The notes under the pieces: generated by a model
The model's input: the letters and a program-made list of their open reading frames with translations, nothing else
What the model was told of the DNA's origin: nothing
The model's database searches: none
Translations under genes and position numbers: made by a program
Shown: positions 29,001 to 36,988 of the stretch, one piece after another
Layout of the letters: every line of letters begins with the position of its first letter
How positions within the stretch are numbered: the first letter of the stretch is position 1
Source: Monarcha castaneiventris obscurior
Lineage: Eukaryota; Chordata; Aves; Passeriformes; Monarchidae
NCBI GenBank assembly: GCA_026261815.1
Contig: JAMPIT010000566.1
Location: forward strand, 26,499,001-26,563,000
Direction: 5' to 3'
Length of the DNA stretch: 64,000 nucleotides

Positions 29001-30979
29001 ATTAACTAAATACGTAAGATCTAGAAACTGACCTTCCAATTACATAATTTGAGCCTTGAAAATCCTCTGAGATAAGGAATACAGAAAACCTACTCTTTGA
29101 AAATAATTCAGCTTTTCTTTGGACAAGCAAATCAGGCTTTATTTGCCAACTTGGAAGAGTTACGCAAATTTGGTGGCCCAGCTCTACATTTGGGGTTTTC
29201 ACATGTATACAGAAAATTAAATGTATTACCTAATCTGGGCATGAAGTTTTAAAACTAAGCATAGAATTTTAAAGGTTTTTCCAATTTCTTAGTATTTTCT
29301 AGAAAGCAAGGGAAGACACAGCACAAAATTAAAATACTTCAAATACGAAGAAGATACTTATGGATCCTCATGATGTTATATATCTAAAGATTCTTAATTT
29401 GCTAAAAATTTAGACTATTGTATTAATATTTTTAGTTCTTCAGCAGATCCACTAAGTTTATAGCAGACATCTTATTAAAATTCCTTATTCCAAAATCAGT
29501 CCTTCAAAAAAAAAATGAACTTGTCTAAATAAAAATTTTTGCTAAGCTACTTCCAATTAGAAAAATAATCTTCACCTCCTAAAGGCACAGCACTTAAAAT
29601 AGCAATATAAAAAAATAAAAGCACTCTTTCAAAATGAAAGAAGCACAACAACAGACAGTGAAGACTGCTTCTTCCTGGGAAAGGACACAACTCAAAAAAT
29701 GTCACTTGTAGTGATGAAATACAAAGAGAGGAAAGGGCTTTTATGCTAACAGTATATCAAACAATGTACTTTACTAAAAAAAAAAGCCCGAACACCTTAG
29801 TAACTTAGAACTCTACATACCATTTACAAAAACAATTTAGGGATTGGAATACATATTTCTTTAATATAGCTTTACTGAGCACAAGAGCATTTTGAGACTA
29901 AATTTAGGCTTTAGGCAGATAAAATGCTGGTGGGCAGAAATTTTAACTATGGAGAAGCAAAAAAAAACCCCAAAAACCAAGGTCCCTATTGCCAGTCATT
30001 GCACAATCAGCTGCAGCTTACAGGCCTTGAAGGTGCGAGGGTGATTTCACCATGGGTAGTGGGGCAGCCCTGATACCAAGCAGAAGAGGACTGCGACTCT
30101 TGCACCATTCTGTATCACACAACGACACAACACGGTGCTTTTTCAATATGAAGCCTACCAACATTCTCTGCCTTCTTGTCTCAAAATCGGACAGATGTGA
30201 GTTGGCAATACCCTGGCAGAGCAAAGTGAGTTGGAGCCTGAGCAATCTCTTGCCAAAACATGCTTCTATTGCACTTAGTTGCTTGAAAAAAATGGTAACA
30301 AAACCACAACTCCACAGGCAATGGATCAAATTTCTTTCTACTGTATTCATTTAAGATATGCTGTATCTCATTGTTCTCCAAAATGCTACTGGGTTACATC
30401 ATGGAATTTTACTCGTGCTGTATTCTTTTTTTTTTTACATCAGGTATAAAATTCCATATTCTGTAGCAATCTCATAATAGGTTTAAATAAATATCTTTTT
30501 TTATACATTGTAAGAGACTAAATGTTCTATCTGCCAAAAAAAGAACTCACACCATGGTATAAATGTTTATTTGAAAATAGTAGTAACTTTTGTTTGAAAC
30601 ACAAAGGCCAGGGTAATTTCTCCATGCCAGCAACTGTAGTGTTTGAAATACAGCACCGACAAGTAAATACCATCTCTGCAATTCTACTTAAGAACTACAC
30701 ACAGAGATCCCGGTTTGCCACATGTGTGCGAAGCTCTCCAGGCTTCGGCACTGAGAACATGAAACTGTTTGCTCCAAGCTGCCATACACACCCGAAGTTG
30801 ATTCTTTCCACATGCTTAGCGATCCGTGCCGGCACGGCTGCCAGGGAGCGGAAGGTGCAGTGGACCTCGGTGGGGAGGTAGCAGGCGCAGGGCTGGGGGC
30901 AGCCCAGGGCGCCCAGAGGCAGCCCCAGTCCCAGCATCAGCACCAGGGACAGCGCTCCAGCCGCCACCCGCTCCCCCAT
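15093..30979 (-). CDS. MXRA5: Matrix-remodeling-associated protein 5 (complete six-exon coding region)
   Basis: MXRA5 (adlican) is a large secreted extracellular-matrix protein of the LRR plus Ig-repeat type. The coding sequence joins 30979-30792, 28492-28363, 28059-27669, 25094-20121, 19478-18578 and 17004-15093. Every junction has GT-AG ends and preserves frame (phases 2, 0, 1, 1, 2). The sum is 8496 nt, or 2831 residues plus TAA. Residues 1-26 are a signal peptide. LRRNT cysteines are 27, 31, 33 and 41. About six LRRs follow to residue 215, then an LRRCT starting with the NPWACDC motif at 217-223. Two Ig domains have Cys pairs 494/548 and 592/644. A Ser/Thr/Pro-rich region covers about 665-1845, and ten further Ig domains run to the C terminus. 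Length and domain order match the human protein as I remember it. No transmembrane segment is visible. Identification is near certain; exon edges are read by eye. Confidence 0.96.
17005..18577 (-). other. MXRA5: MXRA5 intron 6
   Basis: This intron of about 1.57 kb is bounded by GTAAAT and CCTTTCAG. It is AT-rich with short A runs near 17120 and 17820. I recognise no repeat family, no RNA gene and no credible exon in it. It interrupts Ig6 in phase 2. Confidence 0.85.
18578..19478 (-). CDS. MXRA5: MXRA5 coding exon 6: end of Ig3, Ig4, Ig5, first half of Ig6
   Basis: The exon follows CACCTTCACAG and reads GALMTTNSKLQRFEVWKNGT. It finishes Ig3 (Cys1930), then gives Ig4 (Cys1974/Cys2027), Ig5 (Cys2071/Cys2124) and the first half of Ig6 (Cys2170). 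The domains are I-set/C2-like, with the recurring NGTLxI strand and DxGxYxC tyrosine corner. Several NGT sequons are candidate N-glycosylation sites. Ig4 has ENRTLSI in place of the usual NGTL. The donor is CACAG then GTAAAT, phase 2, falling 13 residues after the conserved Trp of Ig6. Confidence 0.95.
19479..20120 (-). other. MXRA5: MXRA5 intron 5
   Basis: This intron of about 0.64 kb is bounded by GTAAGATAG and CACCTTCACAG and interrupts Ig3 in phase 1. It is AT-rich. The 72-residue ORF inside it has no recognisable similarity. Confidence 0.85.
20121..25094 (-). CDS. MXRA5: MXRA5 giant coding exon 5: LRRCT end, Ig1-Ig2, mucin-like region, first half of Ig3
   Basis: This uninterrupted 4974-nt exon encodes residues 238-1894. 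It starts after TTTTTTGCAG with VLKCKKDKAYEGGQLC, completing the LRRCT. A unique stretch with NMTDEHGN follows, then Ig1 (Cys494, Trp506, Cys548) and Ig2 (Cys592, Trp604, Cys644). A basic linker has EEGSGAEG at about residue 698, a plausible glycosaminoglycan attachment site. Next comes the motif INPQHWADIL at 776-785, matching human IDPQHWAALL. A Ser/Thr/Pro-rich mucin-like stretch of over 1000 residues follows, with a strongly basic cluster at about 1155-1178 and a four-His run near 1820. It ends inside Ig3 (Cys1877, Trp1889) at CTACAG then GTAAGATAG, phase 1. The antisense ORFs over this exon are shadows. Confidence 0.95.
25095..27668 (-). other. MXRA5: MXRA5 intron 4
   Basis: This intron of about 2.57 kb is bounded by GTAGGA and an unbroken T tract ending in TTTGCAG. 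The T tract reads open in frame with exon 5 (poly-Phe), which falsely extends the ORF upstream. It holds an AT microsatellite near 26143-26185. I recognise no mobile element. Confidence 0.85.
26143..26185. repeat. AT-rich microsatellite in intron 4
   Basis: Irregular runs of TATA, CTAT and ATAT dinucleotides occur here (for example ATCGATATATATAT). It is simple repeat sequence with no sign of function. Confidence 0.6.
27669..28059 (-). CDS. MXRA5: MXRA5 coding exon 4: LRRs 3-6 and start of LRRCT
   Basis: The exon starts after a long T tract ending in TAG and reads VFKISYNKLKAITGETLQGL onward. It carries about four leucine-rich repeats (for example LRLVHLEGNLLQQLHPNTF and IRHLYLSENVLRTLP). 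It ends with the LRRCT signature NPWACDCSLKWLLEW, residues 217 onward. The donor is GGAG then GTAGGA, phase 1. The remaining LRRCT cysteines (241, 253, 256) come from the next exon, so the cap is split by intron 4. LRR caps of this type shield the ends of the solenoid in extracellular matrix and adhesion proteins. Confidence 0.94.
28060..28362 (-). other. MXRA5: MXRA5 intron 3
   Basis: This short intron of 303 nt lies between the two LRR exons, from GTAATG to a T-rich acceptor ending in TAG. The phase is 0, splitting the repeats at Q106/V107. Nothing else is seen in it. Confidence 0.88.
28363..28492 (-). CDS. MXRA5: MXRA5 coding exon 3: LRRs 1-2
   Basis: This 130-nt exon is too short and too dependent on splicing to appear as an isolated ORF. 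On the minus strand it begins after TTTTCCCCCAG, and its first G completes the Gly codon of exon 2. It then encodes 43 residues starting FNSIQSIYENSFAGLTKLEL, a canonical leucine-rich repeat (LxxLxLxxNxI pattern), and ends in CTACAG before GTAATG. It closely matches the corresponding human MXRA5 LRR stretch (NSLVRLMETDFSGLTKLELL, recalled). It ends in phase 0. Confidence 0.93.
28493..30791 (-). other. MXRA5: MXRA5 intron 2
   Basis: This intron of about 2.3 kb runs from GTGTGT to TTTTCCCCCAG. It is AT-rich with several A/T homopolymers. The overlapping ORFs near 30018-30380 on both strands show no recognisable domain. I see no CR1 or other repeat. Confidence 0.85.
30792..30979 (-). CDS. MXRA5: MXRA5 coding exon 2: start codon, signal peptide, LRRNT
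   Basis: The chosen ATG is at 30979-30977, with A at -3 and G at +4, a good Kozak context. It opens directly into a hydrophobic signal peptide ending near residue 26 (LPLGALG before CPQPCACY). An in-frame ATG farther upstream at 31087 lies before the acceptor, so it is intronic. The exon itself begins at 31007, after a pyrimidine-rich tract and AATGCAG, giving 28 nt of 5' UTR here. The coding part carries the CX3CXCX7C LRRNT cysteines and stops two bases into a Gly codon at 30792. The donor reads CGG then GTGTGT, weaker than the other donors of the gene. That choice is fixed by the reading frame of the next exon. Confidence 0.93.
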
Positions 30980-31007
30980 CTTGTCACCTCCCCTTGCCTG
31001 GCTCCTC

Positions 31008-32565
31008 CTGCATTGTTCCGGGGTGGGGAGGAAGAAAAGAGAGAAGACATCATGATTTTTAAAAACTTTTATATACCCTTTATACATTTTAGACCCTTTA
31101 TGTACCTAGTAATGACCTGCATTGTCCAGAAAGTCTATAGACAATCAAGGCCAAGTTCAGTTGGAAAGCCATTTTCCTTATTCCGGGTTATTTTCTACTT
31201 CAGTGTTAATTTTTCTCCTATTACTCACTTCTACTAAATACCTATTCTAAAAAAGTTATGCTGTCTCTCTATGCTAATAAATTTTATAGGCTTATTCTGT
31301 ACACCAAGAGTAGCACTCATCTCACTGAAAAACTAGAAAACTTTTAGGGACATATCTAGCTCAAGCAAATTGCCATGGCTCCCTCTACAGTCAATGAAAG
31401 AAAAAAAAAACCAAGCCATAATTGCTTAGAGATGAATAGTATCAGTTATCTGCCTCATCAGATAACCAGAAATAGCACAACTGAGCTTCATTAGATCGCT
31501 AATTAGCAAACTCACCTCGCCTACTTGCCTAATTTTCAGACAGGCTACTAACTTTCATTAGGGTAAAATGTGGCTCAATGAACCTCATTCATAATAGACA
31601 TGGGAAATAATTGAGATAGAAAGTGATAGAGAGAATTGGTTCACCACAGATCCGGACCCTGTCATCCTTTGCCATTGGTTGCTCTGTGATGTTGGATATA
31701 CTCTTACATTGCAATCTTAACTAAACAGGTATGGCTGATCAGAACCGATAAAACTGGACAATTTGTTTAAAAGCGACCTCACAGGAAAAGTTTATAAAAT
31801 GTCTACCAATACTCAAGTTCAGATTTTTGGAACTGTGTGTCAAAGTCTGCATAGCTAGAACCATGGGGAGTCATTTAAAGAAGCACAGTGTGCTAAGAAC
31901 AGACAAGAAAACACAACTGTTATTGACCTTGAGCACTAGTAATTTCTGAAAATAAAATCATTTATGTAATGTCTCATTACAGACTAAGCACCCTAATTTT
32001 AGACAAATGAGTTTAAAACATTCCTATTCTTATTCTAGCATCAGAAGAATTTGAAAGCTTTTCAAATTAAAGCCATACAAGAATATGGGCTGCTATTAGT
32101 AACAGAAATTTAATATTCCTGCTTTTGTACAACACTGTGACAATGAAAGAAAGGCATTCACTTCTACCAGCTATTATTAGGTCCACCAGTAATTTCCTTT
32201 TAGTATAAAAGTCAGACTTTCTTAGATCTGCAAGCAACAAGACGCACATTTTTTCCCTAAGATTATCATGTGCAAACCATTACAGTTCAAAGAAGAGGCT
32301 CATTGGGATGAAGAGTTTTCCCAAATACCCGTGGTCAAGTTAATGAGACGCTTAGCATTCTTTATGAGACATATAGCTTGTAATTCATTTAAGAATTTTC
32401 AGGTGCTGTTTTCCTTACGTTCTCCTCAATGAAAATCCTTTCTACAAAGCAGCCTACCCAATTCCATTTCTTTTGTGAGAGGTCCCTGTCAGGACGTGCT
32501 CACTGAGGTGAACAGGAGACTGCAATGACTGGGGGGCTGGGGAAGGGCGGGTCAGAGGGACTCAC
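31008..32565 (-). other. MXRA5: MXRA5 intron 1 (if the 32566 donor is used)
   Basis: The interval runs from a consensus GTGAGT donor at 32565 to the pyrimidine-rich acceptor ending at 31008. Use of the alternative donor at 33193 would give a longer intron. The sequence is AT-rich outside the island, with no repeat family recognised. Confidence 0.6.
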
Positions 32566-32690
32566 CGTGCTGTGCCCGGGCAGGACGGAGCGCGAGCCGG
32601 AGCCGGAGCCGAAGCCGGAGCCGGAGCCGCTCCTGCGGGATCTGCCGGGAGCCGCTCCCGCCGCCCCGCCGCACGGGGGCGCTCTGCGCG
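32566..32690 (-). other. MXRA5: Candidate untranslated exon 1 of MXRA5
   Basis: On the minus strand the sequence after the CCAAT box (32706-32700) runs about 135 nt to GCACG and a full GTGAGT donor at 32565. CCAAT boxes normally sit 60-100 nt upstream of a start site, which would put transcription initiation near 32.60-32.64 kb. The exon would include some or all of a CGGCTC hexanucleotide array. The 5' end is inferred, not seen. A second donor (GCAG then GTAAGG at 33193) supports an alternative upstream first exon. Confidence 0.5.
32594..32629. repeat. GAGCCG hexanucleotide array, six units
   Basis: There are six consecutive 6-bp units, GAGCCG three times, AAGCCG once, then GAGCCG twice. 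On the MXRA5 strand this reads as CGGCTC repeats near the inferred transcription start. Such GC-rich arrays are prone to length change. Confidence 0.85.
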
Positions 32691-32699
32691 GCTGCCCCG

Positions 32700-32741
32700 C
32701 CATTGGCTGCCGCCGCTGCCCCGCGCAGCGAGCCGGCCAAT
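32700..32741. promoter_or_regulatory. Inverted pair of CCAAT (NF-Y type) boxes
   Basis: CCATTGG at 32700-32706 reads CCAATGG on the minus strand, and GGCCAATGGG around 32735-32743 carries CCAAT on the plus strand. GC boxes lie next to the second copy. Their position just upstream of the GTGAGT first-exon donor suits the MXRA5 promoter. The opposite orientation would also allow divergent transcription. Confidence 0.55.
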
Positions 32742-33282
32742 GGGCTGCGGCCGCGCCCCCGGGGGGCGGGGCGGGAGCGGGCCCCGCGTGGCGGCGCTGC
32801 CCGCACGGCGCTGGCGGGGGTTGGCGGCAGGGGGCGGCCGCTCTGCGCGGCGCTGCCCGGCCCGGGCCCTGCGCCAGCCGCGGCTGCGGCCGAGGGGCTG
32901 CGAGGGAGCCGTAGTCCCCCTCGCCTTCGTGCTTTCTTCTGCCGTACCGGAGGACAGATGCTTCCCATTAGGGAAGAATGTCCCCGCCGGGCCGGGCGAC
33001 GGGAGCGCTCGGGCTGAGGGCGGGCGCCGACACACGGCGGTACCGGCCGCGGGACGCCCGACGGCCGCCACCAGGCAGCCGCGCAGCGCCCCCGCCTCCC
33101 CGGCCCCGCGCAGTCCTGCGGGGGAACCCCAGAACCCGAGCGGCTCCGCACCCGCCCGCGCTCTGGCAGCGGTGTTAGTGCGCTACTCCTTACCTGCGGC
33201 CCGGCGCGGCGCTCTCAGCGGGCGCTGCCCGCCGCTCCCGATGCTCCGGGGGGCTGCGGGCGGCCGGCGGCGCGGGGCCGGC

Positions 33283-33318
33283 GGTCACCTGGACCCCGGC
33301 GGTCACCTGGACCCCGGC
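33283..33318. repeat. Perfect tandem duplication of an 18-mer in the CpG island
   Basis: The unit GGTCACCTGGACCCCGGC occurs twice back to back with no mismatch. Each unit contains a CACCTG/CAGGTG E-box and the quasi-palindrome GGTCCAGGTGACC on the minus strand. It could duplicate a binding site or be neutral slippage. Confidence 0.85.
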
Positions 33319-34134
33319 CTCCCCTCCGGCACCGGCTCGCCGAGGCTCATCGCTGCCTGCAGTGGCCCGTCTCGACGCCGATTTAGGACTCCTCATCGCC
33401 CGTCATCCTGCGGGACCCGCCGCCGCGGCTGGGTTCCCCCGAACAAGCATAAGCGATGCGCGGCAGCCGGGCAGGCACCGCCGGGTGCTGGTTTGTATCG
33501 ACCGCTACTGCCTCCGAGCGCTCCCCTTCTCCGGGCGCTCCACGACCCCGCCGAAAGTCGGAGCGCCGCAAGCCCTCAGCCCCGGCGGCAGCCCAGCGCG
33601 TCGCTGCGGGACCTCCGTGGGGCAGCGGGCGGGCGGGCGATGCGGGCGGCTCCGCGCCGCCGGACGGGCTGCCTGGGCGCGCAGCTCCTCCCGCGGCCGC
33701 AGCGTCCCGCCGCCCGCCGCCGCATGGGGCCGAGGGATGCGGGTGCCGGGGCGCCGCGCTCCGCCCGCCTCCCCGCGCCGGGCGCTGTGCGGACGGAGGG
33801 CGCGGCGCGGCGGCTCCTCTTGCGGGGTGGGCGGCACCTCCGGGCGGGGGGCGGCTGCGGGCGGGCCCGCGGCAGGGGCGGGGGGCGGGAGAAATCGGCT
33901 CCGGAGCCGGCGGACAGGGGTCGCGGCAGCTGCGGTTTCGCGTGGGTTCCGGAGCTGAAGCTCGCGGAAAGTTTGTCTCTGGGACCTGGGCACATCCAGT
34001 GCTGTCGAAGCGCTCAGATGTACAACTACGCGTCTTGTGCACTCACACGCACATACATACACACGAGTACAGCACATAATCCCTAAACTGGACCGACCAG
34101 TTTGGGTTACTTTCTCTTCCCATAGTGATACGGC

Positions 34135-34240
34135 GCTTAGAGACGTGGTTTAGTGGTGGGCTTGGCAGTGCAGGGTTAATGGTTGTGCTCGATGATCTTG
34201 ACATCTTTTCCAACCTTAAAGATTCTATAGTTCTTTGAAA
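34135..34240 (+). mobile_element. CR1 LINE 3'-end fragment
   Basis: The order GTGGTTTAGTGGTGGGCTTGG, GGTTAATGGTTG, CTCGATGATCTTGACATCTT, TTCCAACCTTAAAGATTCTAT matches the 3' untranslated end of avian CR1 elements. It is 5'-truncated to about 100 bp, as most CR1 copies are. It sits just beyond the CpG island edge, about 150 bp from the island. Confidence 0.8.
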
Positions 34241-35444
34241 TAGGTGTCTCGTCACAACACAACCAACGTGACATCAATCCTTATACTTCATACTGGCACA
34301 AGTCTGCTGCAGAGACCTGTATCCTGTCTGTATGTGGGAATTTGATTTCTGCAATCATACTCAAGGAGAGACACTCCAATAAATGCGTGTGAACAGAAAA
34401 TCTCAGAGATGGAATTGAGAGGAAATTACAACAGTAGAGGAAAAGACAGGAACCAGTAATTAACCAGACTTAATGTAGAGTAGGTCATTAATTGCCTTTT
34501 ACCTTTAAAATCCACCAGAGAAGCAAACTTTAGTTTAAAATCATTAAATCATTGACATCCCTTTTCTCAATTTCCCTCTGGTATTAACAATTTTTTCAGT
34601 AAACAAAAGTTAAGCCTATCTCCACTCTACCAAAAAATGCATAATTCAGAAGACCATGCACTAGTGCCTAGTTAGTTCCACTTTATGGTTTTTGGATACA
34701 CACAATTTTCTGTTCTCTAGATGGCCATTGTGGCAGTTTCCCTCATCTGTTCTAAAAAACCAAAGAACTCAGTCTTTCAAGACAGAAAAGAATTGCAGAA
34801 ATGAGCATAGATGCATCTTGAGTCATAAGAATGCCTCTGAGTTGTGGTATGGAGATTTACCATCTCCCAGGTAAGTAAATATGGTGAATGAGATTATGTT
34901 CAAGGCTGTAAAGATGTGGCAAGTGGATCATCACCAAATTAATAGGAATAATCAGAATCCTAATGAATGAACCATGTTTGACTTTGAAACCTGTGACAGG
35001 TGTGACTATCAAAATGGTTGGTGGAGAAACCTCTTCAACTGTTTGCTATAAGATGTCAGAATCTGGGCAAGTCATATGTTCCAAATGCATTAGAAAGTTT
35101 CAAAAGAAAAGCTAATTATCCAGGCTTTTAGCTGCAGAACCTTTTTTGTGTAATGGTGGGCAGCTTAGCTCCATACAGCCTCTCCCTCACTTACCCAGTT
35201 TGATTTGGGGGAGGGAATTGGAAGGGGAAAATTTGAAAAATTGTGGGTTGAGATAACAACAGTTTGATAGGTGAAGCACAAGCAAAGCAAAACAAGGAAT
35301 TCATTCACTACTTCCCATGGACAGGCAGGTGTTCTGCCACCTCCAGAAAAGCTAAAAGTGACTTCTAAGTCACTTAAAATGCTTAAAAGTGACTTCTGAA
35401 GGGAAATGCTGTAACTCCAAACATCCCCCCCTTCTGCCCTCCTA
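34241..35444. other. Intergenic, with one possible exon
   Basis: No gene is established here. A 150-bp segment at 34721-34870 is flanked by a good acceptor and a perfect donor on the plus strand (see findings). At 35351-35397 an AAAAGTGACTTCT-like unit recurs. The remainder is AT-rich and unassigned. Confidence 0.5.
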
Positions 35445-35712
35445 CCACAGCTTCATGCTGAGCATGACACCATATGGTGGATATCCCTTGGATCAGCTGG
35501 GGACTGATCCAAGGAGCAGTCCCAGCTGTGTCCTCTACCAGGTCCTTGTGCATTCCCAGCCTGCTCTCTTGGTGGGACAGTGTGAGAAGCAGAAAACACC
35601 CAAACACCACACCAACCTTGATCAGCAGTGAGATAAAACATCCTTGTGTTTTCCACACTTCTTTGGTCACAAAGCTAAAACACAGCACCATATAAGCTAC
35701 ACTTAAATAAAT
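35445..35712 (+). mobile_element. Degraded ERVL-type endogenous retrovirus fragment
   Basis: The series TTCATGCTGAGCATGACACC, ATATGGTGGATATCCCTTGG, GTGTGAGAAGCAGAAAA, GATCAGCAGTGA and AAAACACAGCACCATATAAGC follows the 3' internal region of avian ERVL (GGERVL-like) elements as I recall it. No intact reading frame is seen. It is a short internal piece with no LTR identified next to it. The stretch after 35712 to 36988 is AT-rich and unassigned. Confidence 0.65.
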
Positions 35713-36988
35713 GTGAGTATAAAATATTGAAGACATTTAGAAATAGCACCACTAACATGATGTTCACTCTCTTCAGCATAATTTTTTTTCTGCCAAGCAA
35801 ATACCAATACTGACCCATATTGTTGTATCAACTCTGTATTAACAGTAAATACATAAACAGTTCGCAAGTTAAAACCACAATACTTCGACATGAAAGCACA
35901 CTCAGGTCTAATACATATGTTTACTTTATTGCAAAGTTTTACAATTTCTTTAATGGAAATTATGGGAATGAAAAATATTAAGGACAGGATTTTTTTAACT
36001 GATGTGTAGTATTTACAGTTACGGAGTTAGCAGTAAAACACTGTCCGTGATACAGAACTTGTAGATGCTACATGTGCTTGGACAGCTGTGTGGTCGCATT
36101 ATTTTTTTAGTTTTTTACTTTGAGGTTTCAGCTATGTTTCAAGAAGAGGCATTTACTGGTAGATAAGACAGCTGCTGCATCAGTATAATTTCTCTGATGC
36201 TAGGTTGTCTGGCATTTGGTGCGGTAAATGGTTGGAAAACATCTTTACAAACTGTTTTAAGCTTTTACACAGTGGATAGGGACAGATAGAGAAAAAAAAT
36301 GGTGAAGGAAATCATCCATGTTACTGATGTTTGCCATGTCAGCTGTGGTACCTGCTGTTTACACAGAATTTATGAAGTGGTAGGAAAATTTTCAAAGGAA
36401 CAAGGGAAACCAAGTAGAAATACTTGAACTGTAGGGAGCACCAAGTGAGTTTCTGATACAGCCATTTCTGAAAGTTAGTCTGAAGGTAAAAGGCTATGCA
36501 CATGAACAAGAACCTGTTGTAGGTGGCAGAAAATGACAGGCACTGAGGGCAGCTAAGGGTAAATCAAGCATGACAGATTGAAAATTTGTATTATTAGAGA
36601 GAACTGTCTTTCTTATTTTCACTGTATTTCACTAATTGTGAAATGCCTTCACTTTGTTAAGATTGGCAGTGTTTGAGGGAAAATTCCATCACTACCATTG
36701 TCGTTGTGGTTGGTTAGCTCACAGGCTGAGAAGTTACCTTCTACTTTCGGTAAGAGCCAACATCAAAGCAGGGTTTTGGCAAACTATTGTAGCATTACTG
36801 CTCTCTCAGAAATGTAGTTTTGGGGTTTCTAGGAGCCAGTTATCTGTTTCTCTCTTTGCAGCTGCAGTGCCAGTATGTTGCTGCCCTTTGCAAGGGCTCT
36901 CTATATCCTTCTTCAGACAACTTATCTCCTCCTTGCCTTCAGGTTTTCCTGTTTGGGGTTGTTTTTCCATGGTTTAGCTGCTCTTAAT
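35713..36988. other. Intergenic, unassigned
   Basis: AT-rich sequence. The region about 36640-36985 is somewhat less AT-rich and has pyrimidine-rich stretches, but I see no credible exon or repeat family. Confidence 0.5.

Larger units (their letters stand above)
32550..33990. promoter_or_regulatory. CpG island, MXRA5 promoter region
   Basis: There is an abrupt change from AT-rich flanks to dense G+C with very frequent CpG over about 1.4 kb. It contains GC boxes (for example near 32763-32775), two CCAAT motifs at 32700-32741 and at least two good minus-strand splice donors. It lies upstream of the MXRA5 start codon, so it is the expected promoter and 5' UTR region. All long ORFs here, up to about 500 codons on both strands, come from the lack of AT-rich stop codons. 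They are not supported as genes. Confidence 0.88.

Noticed and set aside
31008..31087. In-frame ATG upstream of the chosen MXRA5 start
   Set aside because: It precedes a good acceptor (pyrimidine tract and AATGCAG), and the peptide would push the signal sequence inward. The downstream ATG has a better context.
32572..34086. 504-codon plus-strand ORF and several long overlapping ORFs on both strands
   Set aside because: They lie wholly in the CpG island, are rich in Ala, Gly, Pro and Arg in every frame, and contain no domain. High G+C simply removes stop codons.
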